Shown: positions 46,641-57,077 of the stretch, in pieces
Layout: each line of letters begins with the position of its first letter
How positions within the stretch are numbered: the first letter of the stretch is position 1
Assembly (NCBI RefSeq): GCF_027474825.1
Contig: NZ_CP107030.1
Location: forward strand, 1,233,001-1,297,000
Origin: Maribacter halichondriae
Lineage (GTDB): Bacteria > Bacteroidota > Bacteroidia > Flavobacteriales > Flavobacteriaceae
Reading direction: 5' to 3'
DNA: 64,000 nt
Position numbers and translations under genes: made by a program
Notes under the pieces: model-generated
The model's database searches: none
What the model was told of the DNA's origin: nothing
What the model saw: the letters and a program-made list of their open reading frames with translations, nothing else

Positions 46641-49600
46641 ATGAGAAAACTTCTTGGCCCTACTATACTCACTTTACTTACAATTATCGGATGTACCGAG
46701 ACAAAGAAGGAAGCTATTGTAGAAAAAGCAGCCATCTATTTTAATAGCGTGCCGTCGGATAGTAGTGGCATCACTTTTTCTAATGCCCTTCATCATGATG
46801 ACGACCTCAACATCATCGAATATCTGTATTACTACAACGGAGGTGGCGTGGCCATAGGCGATATCAACAATGACGGTCTAGAGGATATATATTTTACGGG
46901 AAACCAAACATCCGACAAACTCTATCTCAATTTGGGAAACCTCAAATTCAAGGATATTACTTCGGAAGCGGGCCTTTCAGAAGACGATACCTGGTCAAGC
47001 GGGGTGACTATGGCAGATATCAATAACGATGGCCTATTGGATATCTATGTTTCCAAAGTAGGAGATTATAAAAGTTTAAAAGCACATAATTTACTATATA
47101 TCAATAAAGGCGACTCTAAATTTGTAGAATCTTCAAAAACGTATGGACTTGATTTTTCAGGTCTATCGACCCAAGCGGCGTTTTTCGATTATGATGTTGA
47201 TGGCGATATGGATATGTATCTGCTAAACCATTCCATTCATACACCTAGAAGTTATGGCAATACTGATTTACGTAAAATCCAAGATTCGCTTGCGGGTGAC
47301 CATTTCTATGAAAATAAATTGAATGAGGGATTAGCGAAATTTACCGATGTTACGGTGGCCTCGGGCATTTACAGCAGTGCCTTGGGGTATGGTTTGGCCC
47401 TTACCGTTTCCGATATTAATGGCGATGGCTTTTTGGATATCTATGTAGGAAATGATTTCCACGAAAATGATTATTTGTATATAAACCAAGGGGATAAAAC
47501 ATTTAAAGAATCTATTGCAGATTATCTAAACCACACGACCCGTTTTACCATGGGAGTCGATATCGCCGATATTAACAATGACCTCCATCCGGATATTTTT
47601 TCTTTGGATATGATGCCCTTCAACGCGGAGATATTTTTAAAGTCGGCAGGGGAAGATTCCGACAAGATCAGCCAGATAAAGAAATCCTTCGGTTTTGAAG
47701 ACCAATATGCGCGAAATTCATTTCAGCTTGGGGGCGAAAACGGGAAATTTTCAGACATCGCCCTCTTGACCAAGACCCATGCAACAGATTGGAGCTGGTC
47801 GCCGTTAATCCAAGATTTTGACAATGACGGTTTAAACGATATTTTCATTACCAATGGTATCTACAAGCGACCGAATGATCTCGATTATATTAACTATATC
47901 AGTACTATCGACTATGCGAAATACGATACGAACGAACAAAACGAAATAGAGAAAAAGCTGATCGAGAAAATGCCGACGGTCAATATTCCGAATGTAATCT
48001 TTCGAAATAACGGCAACTTGGAATTTGAAAAGCTTTCTGAAACATCGGGTTTAACACCTTCCTATTCGAACGGTGCAGCCTATGCCGATCTAGACAATGA
48101 TGGCGATTTAGATGTAGTGGTAAACAATATCAATGAAAAAGCTACTTTGCTTGAAAATGAAAGTGCCAATACTGGGAATAATCATCATGCTTCCTTTTTG
48201 CTAGAAAGCAACGAAGAGCATAAAAACCCCCACGGCTCAAAACTATATTTGTACACTAACGGAAAATCTTTTGTTAAAGAGCTTGTTGCCGTTAAGGGGT
48301 TTCAATCCTCATCAACACTACGTTTGCATTTTGGCTTGGGAGCCGCTAGCAAAATCGATTCCGTAAAAATTATTTGGCCTGACGGTAAAGCACAGGTCGA
48401 GAAAGATTTGGCCATTGACCGGCAACATACCATTGTTCGTAAAAACGATTTACTGACGATCAATCAAAAAGGAAATGAGACTAACGCTATGTACGATTAC
48501 TTTCCATTTATCCATATGGAAAATCAATTTTTTGACTACGATCCTGAAAGCCTGATTCCCGAAAAACTATCTACGGAAGGGCCTGCCTTGGTACAAGCGG
48601 ATTTTAACGGAGATCAGCTTGAGGATATTTTTATAGGTGGCGCCAAATACCAGTCCCCTGCCCTATTTTTTCAACAATCTAACGGTTCTTATATCGAAGA
48701 CAAAAATAGTGTACTTCGCAAAGATATCATTTATGAGGATGTAGACGCCACCGCCTTTGATATTGAAAACGACGGCGACCTTGATCTTTACGTAATGAGT
48801 GGGGGAAACGACAAAATAGAAGGAGACCCACATTTGGAAGATCGCATTTATGTCAATGATGGAAAAGGAAATTTTAAACGGTTGGAAATTCCGCTTTTAA
48901 AATCCAATGGAGGTAGTGTTTCCGCAGCCGATTTTAATGGTGACGGCTATGACGACCTTTTTATCGGCAACCGATCAATGCCCGGTGGATATGGCATCTC
49001 ACCCATGAGCTATATTCTCAGAAATGATGGAACAGGCAAATACATCATTGGCCAGCAAGAGGCTATTGGCATGGTTACCGATAGCCAATGGGAAGATGTC
49101 AATAATGATGGTCTTTTAGATCTTATCATCGTGGGGGACTGGATGCCAATTACGGTGCTGATCAATCAAGGGGATGCCACATTCTTGAACGAGACCGAGA
49201 AATTCGGACTTTCAAAAACAAATGGTATGTGGAACACTATCGAAATTGGGGATTTCGATGGTAATGGCCAACCCGATATACTAGCGGGTAATGCTGGCCT
49301 AAATTTTAAAATGAAGGCTTCGGAAGAGTATCCAGTAAAACTTTATCTCGACGATTTCGACGATAACAAACAAGTCGACCCGATTATTTTTTACGATTTC
49401 TTCGGAAAAAATGTCCCCTTCGCCTCAAAGGACAAACTGACCGCTCAAATACCATCGCTTAAGAAAAAATTCTTGAGCTATACCGATTTTTCCAAAATCA
49501 ATTCCATTGAAGATTTGACCGGAAAAGCGAAAGAAGAAATTCTAGAAACCAAATCGATTTATGAACTTCGTTCGATGGCTTATATGAATCTGGGCGAAAA

Positions 49601-49892
49601 GACTGAGGCCATTCCCTTACCGAAAGTAGCCCAAATGAGTACCGTCGAGGATTTTGAAATCATCGCTAACAACAAAATAGCCTATGTTGGTAATTTTTCA
49701 GGCTATACCACCGAATTGGGGCAAAGTACTGCGAATTCGGGTGGCATATTATCAATAAAAGGCAGTCAAATCATAGATGAGGAAAATCTTCCTTTGCCTA
49801 ACGCCTTGAATGCTAGGAGGATTGTTAAGTTACCGGATGGGTCTTATTTAGTGGTTTCGAGCAATGATAAGTCGTTCATAATCCAATTATAG
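46641..49892 (+). CDS. ASPIC/UnbV FG-GAP (VCBS) repeat lipoprotein 3
   Basis: From ATG 46641, 1083 residues with lipobox LTIIGC; the in-frame start 45 bp upstream would delete the signal and is rejected. FG-GAP calcium loops (DINNDGLEDIYFTGN, DINGDGFLDIYVGNDFHENDY, DFNGDGYDDLFIGN) flank an ASPIC/UnbV domain (AVKGFQSSSTLRLHFGLG, IIWPDGKA). It is more diverged from proteins 1 and 2 than these are from each other; the first propeller has SLDMMPFNAEIFLKSAGED in place of TEMLP. It ends the tandem series, 143 bp before xylB. Confidence 0.9.
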   Translation: MRKLLGPTILTLLTIIGCTETKKEAIVEKAAIYFNSVPSDSSGITFSNALHHDDDLNIIEYLYYYNGGGVAIGDINNDGLEDIYFTGNQTSDKLYLNLGNLKFKDITSEAGLSEDDTWSSGVTMADINNDGLLDIYVSKVGDYKSLKAHNLLYINKGDSKFVESSKTYGLDFSGLSTQAAFFDYDVDGDMDMYLLNHSIHTPRSYGNTDLRKIQDSLAGDHFYENKLNEGLAKFTDVTVASGIYSSALGYGLALTVSDINGDGFLDIYVGNDFHENDYLYINQGDKTFKESIADYLNHTTRFTMGVDIADINNDLHPDIFSLDMMPFNAEIFLKSAGEDSDKISQIKKSFGFEDQYARNSFQLGGENGKFSDIALLTKTHATDWSWSPLIQDFDNDGLNDIFITNGIYKRPNDLDYINYISTIDYAKYDTNEQNEIEKKLIEKMPTVNIPNVIFRNNGNLEFEKLSETSGLTPSYSNGAAYADLDNDGDLDVVVNNINEKATLLENESANTGNNHHASFLLESNEEHKNPHGSKLYLYTNGKSFVKELVAVKGFQSSSTLRLHFGLGAASKIDSVKIIWPDGKAQVEKDLAIDRQHTIVRKNDLLTINQKGNETNAMYDYFPFIHMENQFFDYDPESLIPEKLSTEGPALVQADFNGDQLEDIFIGGAKYQSPALFFQQSNGSYIEDKNSVLRKDIIYEDVDATAFDIENDGDLDLYVMSGGNDKIEGDPHLEDRIYVNDGKGNFKRLEIPLLKSNGGSVSAADFNGDGYDDLFIGNRSMPGGYGISPMSYILRNDGTGKYIIGQQEAIGMVTDSQWEDVNNDGLLDLIIVGDWMPITVLINQGDATFLNETEKFGLSKTNGMWNTIEIGDFDGNGQPDILAGNAGLNFKMKASEEYPVKLYLDDFDDNKQVDPIIFYDFFGKNVPFASKDKLTAQIPSLKKKFLSYTDFSKINSIEDLTGKAKEEILETKSIYELRSMAYMNLGEKTEAIPLPKVAQMSTVEDFEIIANNKIAYVGNFSGYTTELGQSTANSGGILSIKGSQIIDEENLPLPNALNARRIVKLPDGSYLVVSSNDKSFIIQL

Positions 49893-50035
49893 TAGTATAT
49901 ATCAATGGTTGTGCTTTCCGAATACAGTAAGAATTAAAGTACTGTTCTTTTATAATTCCAAAATCAAAATGTCATTTGCTACATCAAAACAAAAACGATA
50001 ACTTGGCTTCTCTTTAAAATTTTTATCAAAAAAAT

Positions 50036-51519
50036 ATGTATTCCATAGGGTACGATATCGGAAGTTCTTCCCTAAAAGCTGCGCTTGTAGAAACTGCAAC
50101 AGGCAAAAGTGTTGCTGTCGTAAGCGAACCGAAAGTGGAAATGGAAATGTTGGCCTTGGAGAACGGATGGGCCGAGCAACACCCCGATGATTGGTGGAAA
50201 CATATTTGCAACGCCACGAAAAGGTTGTTATCGGAAAATAATATTGAGGCCAAAGAGGTTACCGGAATCGGAATTTCCTATCAAATGCACGGCCTTGTTA
50301 TTGTTGATGCGGAGGAAATCCGCTACGACAATCCATCATTTGGTGCGATAGCCGTGCGGTCGAAATCGGGCAAAAGGCTTTTGACCATCTTGGCAATGAA
50401 AAATGTGCCGAACAATTGTTGAACTCTCCCGGTAATTTTACCGCTTCGAAATTGAAGTGGGTGCAGGAAAATGAGCCTCAAATTTATGCCAAAATCAATA
50501 AATTCATGTTGCCGGGCGATTACATCGCATACAAATTAAGTGGTAAAATCTGCTCCACTATCGGTAATCTTTCAGAAGGCATTTTTTGGGATTTTAAAAA
50601 CAATCGCATCGCCAAGTGGTTGCTGGATTACTATAGCATCGACGAAAAACTGGTTCCAGAAGTTGTGGATACTTTTTCGGTACAAGGCAAAGTATCGAAA
50701 GAAGGTGCCCAAGCATCTAGTCTTGCTGAGGGCACACCCATTTTATACCGTGCAGGCGATCAACCGAACAATGCACTTTCCCTCAATGTTTTTAATCCAG
50801 GGGAAGTCGCTGCGACCGGTGGAACTTCCGGGGTTGTTTATGCCGTAACGGAAAGTCTTTCTAGTAAGGAAAGTACCCGGGTCAATAATTTTGCGCACGT
50901 AAATTATAAAAATGAAAGTGCCCGAATCGGTAAACTTTTGTGCATTAATGGTGCAGGAATCCAATATCGCTGGTTGTTGAACAACCTAGACGTCGATTCA
51001 TATCAAGAAATGAATGACCTTGCCGCAACTGTACCCATTGGGTCCGACGGAGTGACCATTCACCCCTTTGGAAATGGAGCGGAACGCATGCTCAACAACA
51101 AGACTTTGGGTACGCAAATGTCAAATATCAATCTAAACAACCACAACAAAGCACATTTATGCAGAGCAGCTTTGGAGGGCATTGCCTTTTCTTTTGTTTA
51201 CGGAATGGAAATTTTAAAATCAGATGACATTGAAGCAAGCGTGATACGCGCCGGAAATGACAATCTCTTTCGTTCGGATATTTTTTCCAACACCATCGCA
51301 ACACTTATCGGGCAAGAAATAGAAATATACAATACCACCGGAGCAATAGGTGCAGCACGCGCCTGCGAACTGCACAAAGGTGATTTCGATAGCTTCGGGA
51401 AACAAATTATGGGAAACGATTATGTGATGGGGTTTCAGCCATCCGAAGAGAAAAGCGCTTATGAGAAAGCGTACCGTAAATGGAAAAACGAATTGCAACA
51501 ATTATTAAAAAACAACTAA
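50036..51519 (+). CDS. xylB: Xylulokinase (FGGY family), frameshifted
   Basis: The FGGY kinase start [15 protein letters not shown] is followed by [17 protein letters not shown] and [15 protein letters not shown]. The frame is lost at GG 50314-50315; one extra G restores [20 protein letters not shown], a diagnostic xylulokinase segment, and a 494-residue protein. The second half has [29 protein letters not shown] [15 protein letters not shown], and GTSGVVYAV. It phosphorylates D-xylulose to xylulose-5-phosphate. xylA follows with a 1 bp gap, so both are translated together. Confidence 0.9.
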
Positions 51520-51520
51520 T

Positions 51521-52846
51521 ATGGCACTCATAGGAGACAAGGAATACTTTAAGGGAATCGGGAAAATCAAATTTGAAGGCAAAGATTCCGATAACCCGTT
51601 AGCATTTAAATATTATAATCCGGATCAGGTGGTTGCCGGGAAGACGATGCGCGATCATTTTAAATTTGCCATCGCTTATTGGCATACCTTCTGTGGGCAA
51701 GGCGCCGACCCGTTCGGACCTGGTACCCAAAATTTTCCATGGGACCAACCTTCTGATGCTGTTGAAGTGGCCAAGGCCAAGGCCGATGCGGCATTCGAAT
51801 TCATTACCAAAATGGGTTTTGATTATTTCTGTTTCCATGATTTCGATTTGATACAAGAAGCGTCGACATTCGCCGAATCGGAAAAAAGATTAGCGACCAT
51901 TGTCGATTATATCAAAGGTAAAAAAGCAGAATCCGGAGTTAAATTATTATGGGGAACTGCCAATTGCTTTTCAAATCCGCGGTATATGAATGGAGCATCG
52001 ACCAATCCTGATTTTGATGTTTTGGCACGAGCTGGTGGACAAATAAAGTTGGCCTTGGATGCCACTATGGAACTTGATGGTGAGAACTATGTTTTCTGGG
52101 GTGGTCGCGAAGGGTATATGTCACTTCTAAATACCGACATGAAACGCGAGTTGGATCATATGGGACGATTCTTGGGTATGGCACGTGATTATGCACGTGG
52201 ACAAGGTTTCAAAGGTACTTTCTTTATCGAACCGAAACCTATGGAACCCATGAAACATCAATACGATTTTGACTGTGCTACCGTGGTAGGGTTTTTACAT
52301 CAATATGGACTTCAAGACGATTTCAAATTGAATATTGAGGTCAATCATGCCACTTTGGCCAACCATACGATACAACACGAATTGGCCATTGCCGCGGCAC
52401 ATGGCATGTTGGGAAGTGTCGATGCCAACCGTGGCGATTACCAAAACGGATGGGACACGGATCAATTCCCCAATAACATAACCGAAGTAACTGAAGCCAT
52501 GTTGGTTTTCTTGGAAGCAGGTGGACTTCAAGGTGGTGGAATTAATTTCGACGCGAAGATCAGAAGAAATTCAACGGATATGGACGATGTCTTTCACGCG
52601 CATATCGGTGGGGCCGATACATTCGCACGAGCCTTGATTACTGCAGATAAAATTATTTCTTCTTCATCCTATTCCGAACTTCGTAAAAAACGTTACGGTT
52701 CCTTTGATTCAGGAAAGGGCAAGGATTTTGAGAACGAAAAACTGGATTTCAAAGACCTGTACGAAATCGCAAAAGAGAACGGGGAATTGGAACTTCAGAG
52801 CGGAAAACAAGAACTTTTCGAGAATATTATCAATCAGTATATCTAG
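51521..52846 (+). CDS. xylA: Xylose isomerase
   Basis: 441 residues, class II xylose isomerase length, intact. The catalytic His is in [10 protein letters not shown] near residue 106, metal ligands in [15 protein letters not shown] near 236, [17 protein letters not shown] near 270, and the [19 protein letters not shown] stretch near 308. [12 protein letters not shown] near 192 is also typical. It interconverts D-xylose and D-xylulose in the cytoplasm. It is paired with xylB, and the convergent symporter at 52919-54570 could import xylose. Confidence 0.96.
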   Translation: MALIGDKEYFKGIGKIKFEGKDSDNPLAFKYYNPDQVVAGKTMRDHFKFAIAYWHTFCGQGADPFGPGTQNFPWDQPSDAVEVAKAKADAAFEFITKMGFDYFCFHDFDLIQEASTFAESEKRLATIVDYIKGKKAESGVKLLWGTANCFSNPRYMNGASTNPDFDVLARAGGQIKLALDATMELDGENYVFWGGREGYMSLLNTDMKRELDHMGRFLGMARDYARGQGFKGTFFIEPKPMEPMKHQYDFDCATVVGFLHQYGLQDDFKLNIEVNHATLANHTIQHELAIAAAHGMLGSVDANRGDYQNGWDTDQFPNNITEVTEAMLVFLEAGGLQGGGINFDAKIRRNSTDMDDVFHAHIGGADTFARALITADKIISSSSYSELRKKRYGSFDSGKGKDFENEKLDFKDLYEIAKENGELELQSGKQELFENIINQYI

Positions 52847-52847
52847 T

Positions 52848-52905
52848 CACATCGAGCGCAGGCGAGATGCTTTCGTGAAGTTCTAGACTCCGCTCGAACT
52901 GACGT
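52848..52905. repeat. Flavobacterial REP-like hairpin between xylA and symporter
   Basis: TCGAGCG and CGCTCGA arms enclose an imperfect long stem (AGATGCTTTCGTGAAGTTCT in the centre). It lies exactly between two convergent genes, so it may act as a bidirectional terminator. It differs in sequence from the bipartite repeats in the arginine operon. Confidence 0.7.
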
Positions 52906-52918
52906 ATTTGTGATTAGG

Positions 52919-54570
52919 TCACTTCGCAAAATAGATATAAATACCGATTACGATAACAACTACGGCAATGCCCACTTGTTTCACATATTTGTAGGGTTCA
53001 ATAGAAACCTGCTTTGTATACTCTTGCACGTATGGAGTTTCCCTAGGCGCAAATTTACCGATAAGCAGCATAATTCCGATGTTCATCAAAAATAGAATTG
53101 CCATTACGTGCAAATAATGCGGATAGGCATCGGCTTCGATCAATTTTAAGGCTGCCTCATCGGTTATCCCTGTCGCTTTTGCTTCTTCCAAGGCACCATT
53201 GACATATTTAGGCTGTAGCCAGAACTGACTGATGATATAAAGGATGGAACCCGATATAATTCCGATTTTGGCCGCAATGGCAGGCACTCTTTTAGTCATG
53301 TACCCAACCACTATAATTGTTAAAATAGGTATGCTATAAATACCATTAATTTCTTGCAAATAATTGAATAAGCTTCCGGCATTGGCAATCATTGGCGCTA
53401 TGAACATGGCGGCCAAAGCCAAACAGACACCGAAGATTTTACCATATTTGACCACCGTACGTTCAGATGCCTCTTGATTGATGTGCTGTTTGTATATGTC
53501 GATTCCGAACAAGGTAACCGAGCTATTGAGAACACTGTTGAAAGAACTCAAAATGGCTCCGAACAATACCGCTGCGAAAAAGCCCACCAATGGTTTTGGC
53601 AATACGGCCCTAACCAATTCGGGGTACGCAAGGTCGCTAGTCGCAAGTCCTCCTTCGAAATAATGATACGCTATCATTCCAGGTAGTACCAAAATCAATG
53701 GGCCCAATATTTTCAAGAATGAAGCTAGTAACAATCCTTTTTGGCCTTCTGCCAAGTTTTTTGCTGCCAAAGCCCTTTGAATAATCTGTTGGTTGGTGCC
53801 CCAATAGAAAAGCTGCACTAACATCATTCCTGTAAAAATGGTAGCGAAAGGAACCTCTTGACCTGTCTCCCCTGTAGAATCGAATCTTTCAGGATTGGTG
53901 GACATCAAAGCATCAAGACCCTCTAAAACACTGCCATCACCAATGGCCATCAATCCGAAAATGGGTATTAAAAATCCGCCGGTCAACAAACCTATGGCAT
54001 TAATACTGTCTGAAACCGCAACGGCTTTTAGGCCCCCGAATACAGCATAAATTGAACCAATAATCCCAATTCCCCAGATACAAATGACCAATGCAGTCTT
54101 ATCGGAAACATCCAAAAGTTCGGGCACATTAAACATGCCACTAATGGCCACCGAACCCGAATACAATATGACCGGTAAAAGTACAACGACATAACCTGTT
54201 AGGAAGAGCCCCGAAGTAATTGTTTTCGTCGCAACATCGAACCTTTTTGCCAAGAATTGGGGAATAGTGGTCAACCCTCCCTTTAAGTATCTGGGCAACA
54301 AAAAAACTGCGGTGACAACCATGGCGATTGCCGCAAGGGTTTCCCATGCCATCACTGACAGTCCATCCTTATAGGCACTCCCGTTTAATCCGACGATTTG
54401 TTCCGTGGAGAGGTTAGTCAATAATAGAGATCCGGCTATAACCCCAGCGGTAAGACTTCTTCCCCTAAAAAATATCCATCGGAAGAGTTTTCATCGGTTT
54501 TTCTTGTAGCAAAATAGGATATTATGGCTACCATTAATGTAAAGCCGACGAAAGAGAGGATTCCCAACAT
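52919..54570 (-). CDS. Sodium/solute symporter (SGLT-like), frameshifted
   Basis: From ATG 54570, a first helix (LGILSFVGFTLMVAIISYF) is followed by KTDENSSDGYFLGG. The frame is lost in a run of four C on the plus strand (54462-54465); one extra base restores GGRSLTAGVIAGSLLLTNLSTEQ and gives 550 residues with about 14 helices, normal for SSS family sugar symporters. Conserved NLSTEQIVGLNG and NQQIIQRALAAKN fit the sodium/glucose cotransporter branch. It probably imports xylose or another monosaccharide with sodium for xylA/xylB, with which it is convergent. Confidence 0.87.
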
Positions 54571-54741
54571 TTTTAATCTGGTTTGATTATTTCCCCTAAT
54601 ATATTGGTTTATTTGATAAAATGAGAACAGGGAATAGATTTTTGATCGAATGTTTCTAAAGAAATCTATTTCAGCATCACTTTCACGACTACAATATTTG
54701 TTAATATATACCCAACGGACTGCCATTTATATGGCGCTGTC

Positions 54742-54771
54742 TTGAAAAATGCAGAAAATAGCGTAAATTTG
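54742..54771 (+). promoter_or_regulatory. Strong candidate promoter (TTG-N19-TAAATTTG)
   Basis: TTG at 54742-54744 and TAAATTTG at 54764-54771, an exact Bacteroidota -33/-7 pair with 19 bp spacing. Transcription would start near 54777, about 50 nt before the ATG at 54829. This supports that start over the earlier in-frame ATG at 54742. Confidence 0.75.
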
Positions 54772-54828
54772 CAGGCACTAATTTTTTGGCCAAAAGCCTA
54801 TTTTGCCAATTTTAAATATCGAGAACCG

Positions 54829-56184
54829 ATGAGGAAGATTCTTTTATTGATTGCCACGTTTTCGCTGTTCAACGCATGTGTCACTGAAGATAAGAATGAA
54901 GCGATTACCATAACCCCGGACGAACTGCATGCATCTGTTGACAAGGTGACCGAGATCATGATCCATGATATTTTCTCTCCTCCTGTGGCTAGCCGCATTT
55001 TCGCGTATCCGAATATAGCGGCCTATGAGATAATATCTTTAAATAATGATCAATATCTCTCACTTGAAGGTCAGGTTGAGCAATTGGGAGCCATACCAAG
55101 GCCCGACAGTACTCAAAACATCAATTACGATCTTGCTGCGTTGGTAGCCCATATGGAACTTAGCAAACGATTGATCTTTTCAGAAGACCGAATGGAGGCT
55201 TTAAGGGATAGCCTGTATCAAGGTTGGGAGTCTAAAAATGCACAAGTGTTCAATGACTCTAAAACCTATGGACTGAAAGTGGCCGATTATATTGGGGAAT
55301 GGATGAGTAAAGACAATTATAACCAGACCCGTACCATGCCTAAATTTACGGTGGACACGGACGATATTACCCGATGGCAACCTACACCGCCCGCCTATAT
55401 GGAAGGTATCGAACCCCACTGGAACAAAATAAGACCTTTTGTCATCGACTCGGCGGGCCAATTCAAGCCCGAGCCTCCGCCTCCATTTTCAATGGAAGAA
55501 GGTTCTGATTTTTACAAAGAGTTAAAAGAAGTATATGACATTAGCAATAAGATTACGGAGAACGGAGATGAATCGGAAGAAGTGAAAATTGCCCAGTTCT
55601 GGGACTGTAATCCCTATGTCTCGGTAACACGTGGCCACTTGATGTTCGCGACGAAAAAGATAAGTCCGGGTGCGCATTGGATCGGTATCGCGAAAATCGC
55701 TGCCAAAAAAACCGACAGCGATTTTGCCAAAACAGTTTATACCTATACCAAAACATCAATTGCCATCGCTGACGCTTTTATAAGTTGTTGGGACGAAAAA
55801 TACCGTAGTAATTTAGTCCGGCCAGAGACACTCATTAACCAACATATCGACGAAAACTGGCAGCCCGTGCTACAGACTCCGCCATTTCCTGAGTACACCA
55901 GTGGTCATTCTGTCGTTTCAGGTGCGGCTGCCACAGCGTTGACCGATATTTTCGGTGAAAACTTCTCTTTTGATGATGATACCGAAGTTGCCTACGGACT
56001 TCCCATTCGCAGTTTCACTTCATTTACAGTAGCTGCCGATGAAGCCGCTATCAGTAGAATGTACGGTGGCATACATTATCGCAAGGCCGTAGAGGTAGGC
56101 GTTAAACAGGGTAGGGACTTAGGTAAATTCGTAATCAACAACCTTAAAATGACCAAGGATAAAGATTTGGCCGATAATAGGTAG
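54829..56184 (+). CDS. PAP2/vanadium-haloperoxidase-like lipoprotein
   Basis: 451 residues with a lipoprotein signal (LLLIATFSLFNAC). The C-terminal PAP2/haloperoxidase core shows KYRSNLVRP (KX6RP), YTSGHS (PSGH-like) and SRMYGGIHYRKA (SRX5H, with Ala at the place of the last Asp in acid phosphatases). This set binds phosphate or vanadate. The Asp-to-Ala pattern and the long N-terminal helical domain fit the bacterial VCPO-like group, but halogenating activity is not shown. It is probably periplasmic or surface anchored. It is followed after 3 bp by the beta-propeller lipoprotein gene. Confidence 0.85.
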   Translation: MRKILLLIATFSLFNACVTEDKNEAITITPDELHASVDKVTEIMIHDIFSPPVASRIFAYPNIAAYEIISLNNDQYLSLEGQVEQLGAIPRPDSTQNINYDLAALVAHMELSKRLIFSEDRMEALRDSLYQGWESKNAQVFNDSKTYGLKVADYIGEWMSKDNYNQTRTMPKFTVDTDDITRWQPTPPAYMEGIEPHWNKIRPFVIDSAGQFKPEPPPPFSMEEGSDFYKELKEVYDISNKITENGDESEEVKIAQFWDCNPYVSVTRGHLMFATKKISPGAHWIGIAKIAAKKTDSDFAKTVYTYTKTSIAIADAFISCWDEKYRSNLVRPETLINQHIDENWQPVLQTPPFPEYTSGHSVVSGAAATALTDIFGENFSFDDDTEVAYGLPIRSFTSFTVAADEAAISRMYGGIHYRKAVEVGVKQGRDLGKFVINNLKMTKDKDLADNR

Positions 56185-56187
56185 TGC

Positions 56188-57036
56188 ATGCAAAAAATGC
56201 GATTTCTTTTATTGGTTTTTTGTCTATCCGGTTGCTCCAGTTTCGGTCAACTGGAATTCATTACCAAGCTTCCACATGAATTAAAGGAGAATTCAGGAAT
56301 TGCCTATTTCGATAGCGAACTTGCATGGTTTATAGAAGATAATGGCAACAATGACAATATCTACCAAGTCGATTTTGATGGAAACATCAAAAAACAATTT
56401 GAAGTTAAAAATGCCAAAAATCACGATTGGGAAGACTTGACCACAGATGATAATGATAATCTCTATATCGGGGATTTTGGAAACAATGACAACGACCGGA
56501 AAAACCTCGTGATCTACAAGTTGCCGAATCCTAACATTGAAGGTGGCGATAAGATTGACGCAGAGCAAATAGAATTTAGATATCCCGAACAAGAGGATTT
56601 CCCTCCTAACCGGGCAAAAATGAATTTCGATGCAGAAGCCTTTTTTTATTACGATCAACAGCTTTACATTTTCACGAAGAACCGGTCCAATCCATTTAAC
56701 GGGGAGGCCTTTATTTACAGTGTACCAAGTGAAAAGGGAGAATACGAAGCTAGGTTAATAGGAAAAATCAAAACATGTACCGATTGGGACACTTGTCAAA
56801 TTACTTCTGCAGATATTTCGCCCAATGGAAAAACTATTGTGCTTATGGGCTATGGAAAATTATGGGTGGTGTCGGACTTTACTTTTGAAGATTTTTCGAA
56901 GGCGACCATTGAAGAAATTGATTTTGGTGTACGTACCCAACTGGAATCGGTCTGCTTCAAGAACGATTCTACCTTATTGCTTTCCGATGAGGAAACGGGT
57001 AATGAAGGACGGAATCTCTATTCTTTTAAATTTTAA
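56188..57036 (+). CDS. Secreted beta-propeller protein of unknown function
   Basis: 282 residues with a lipoprotein-type signal (FLLLVFCLSGC). Repeated blades are visible: FIEDNGNNDNIYQVDFDGNI, DLTTDDNDNLYIGDFGNND, FDAEAFFYYDQQLYIFTKNR, and TSADISPNGKTIVLMGYGKL. The Asp/Asn-rich blade tips could bind calcium. This resembles secreted SdiA-regulated or esterase-like propellers, but no catalytic signature is evident. It starts 3 bp after the PAP2-like gene and is probably co-expressed with it. Confidence 0.75.
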   Translation: MQKMRFLLLVFCLSGCSSFGQLEFITKLPHELKENSGIAYFDSELAWFIEDNGNNDNIYQVDFDGNIKKQFEVKNAKNHDWEDLTTDDNDNLYIGDFGNNDNDRKNLVIYKLPNPNIEGGDKIDAEQIEFRYPEQEDFPPNRAKMNFDAEAFFYYDQQLYIFTKNRSNPFNGEAFIYSVPSEKGEYEARLIGKIKTCTDWDTCQITSADISPNGKTIVLMGYGKLWVVSDFTFEDFSKATIEEIDFGVRTQLESVCFKNDSTLLLSDEETGNEGRNLYSFKF

Positions 57037-57057
57037 AAAGATTTACCTAAGTGACGG

Positions 57058-57077
57058 TGACAAATAGGAATTTGTCA
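57058..57077. terminator. Candidate bidirectional hairpin between convergent genes
   Basis: TGACAAAT / ATTTGTCA, 8-bp stem with loop AGGA, located between the propeller gene and the convergent phosphoesterase gene and overlapping the latter's stop codon. The T-tracts on either side are weak. Confidence 0.45.

Noticed and set aside
17857..54466. Programmed -1/+1 frameshifting in several genes
   Set aside because: No common slippery heptamer or downstream pseudoknot; every case is one missing base in a homopolymer, including families that never use frameshifting.
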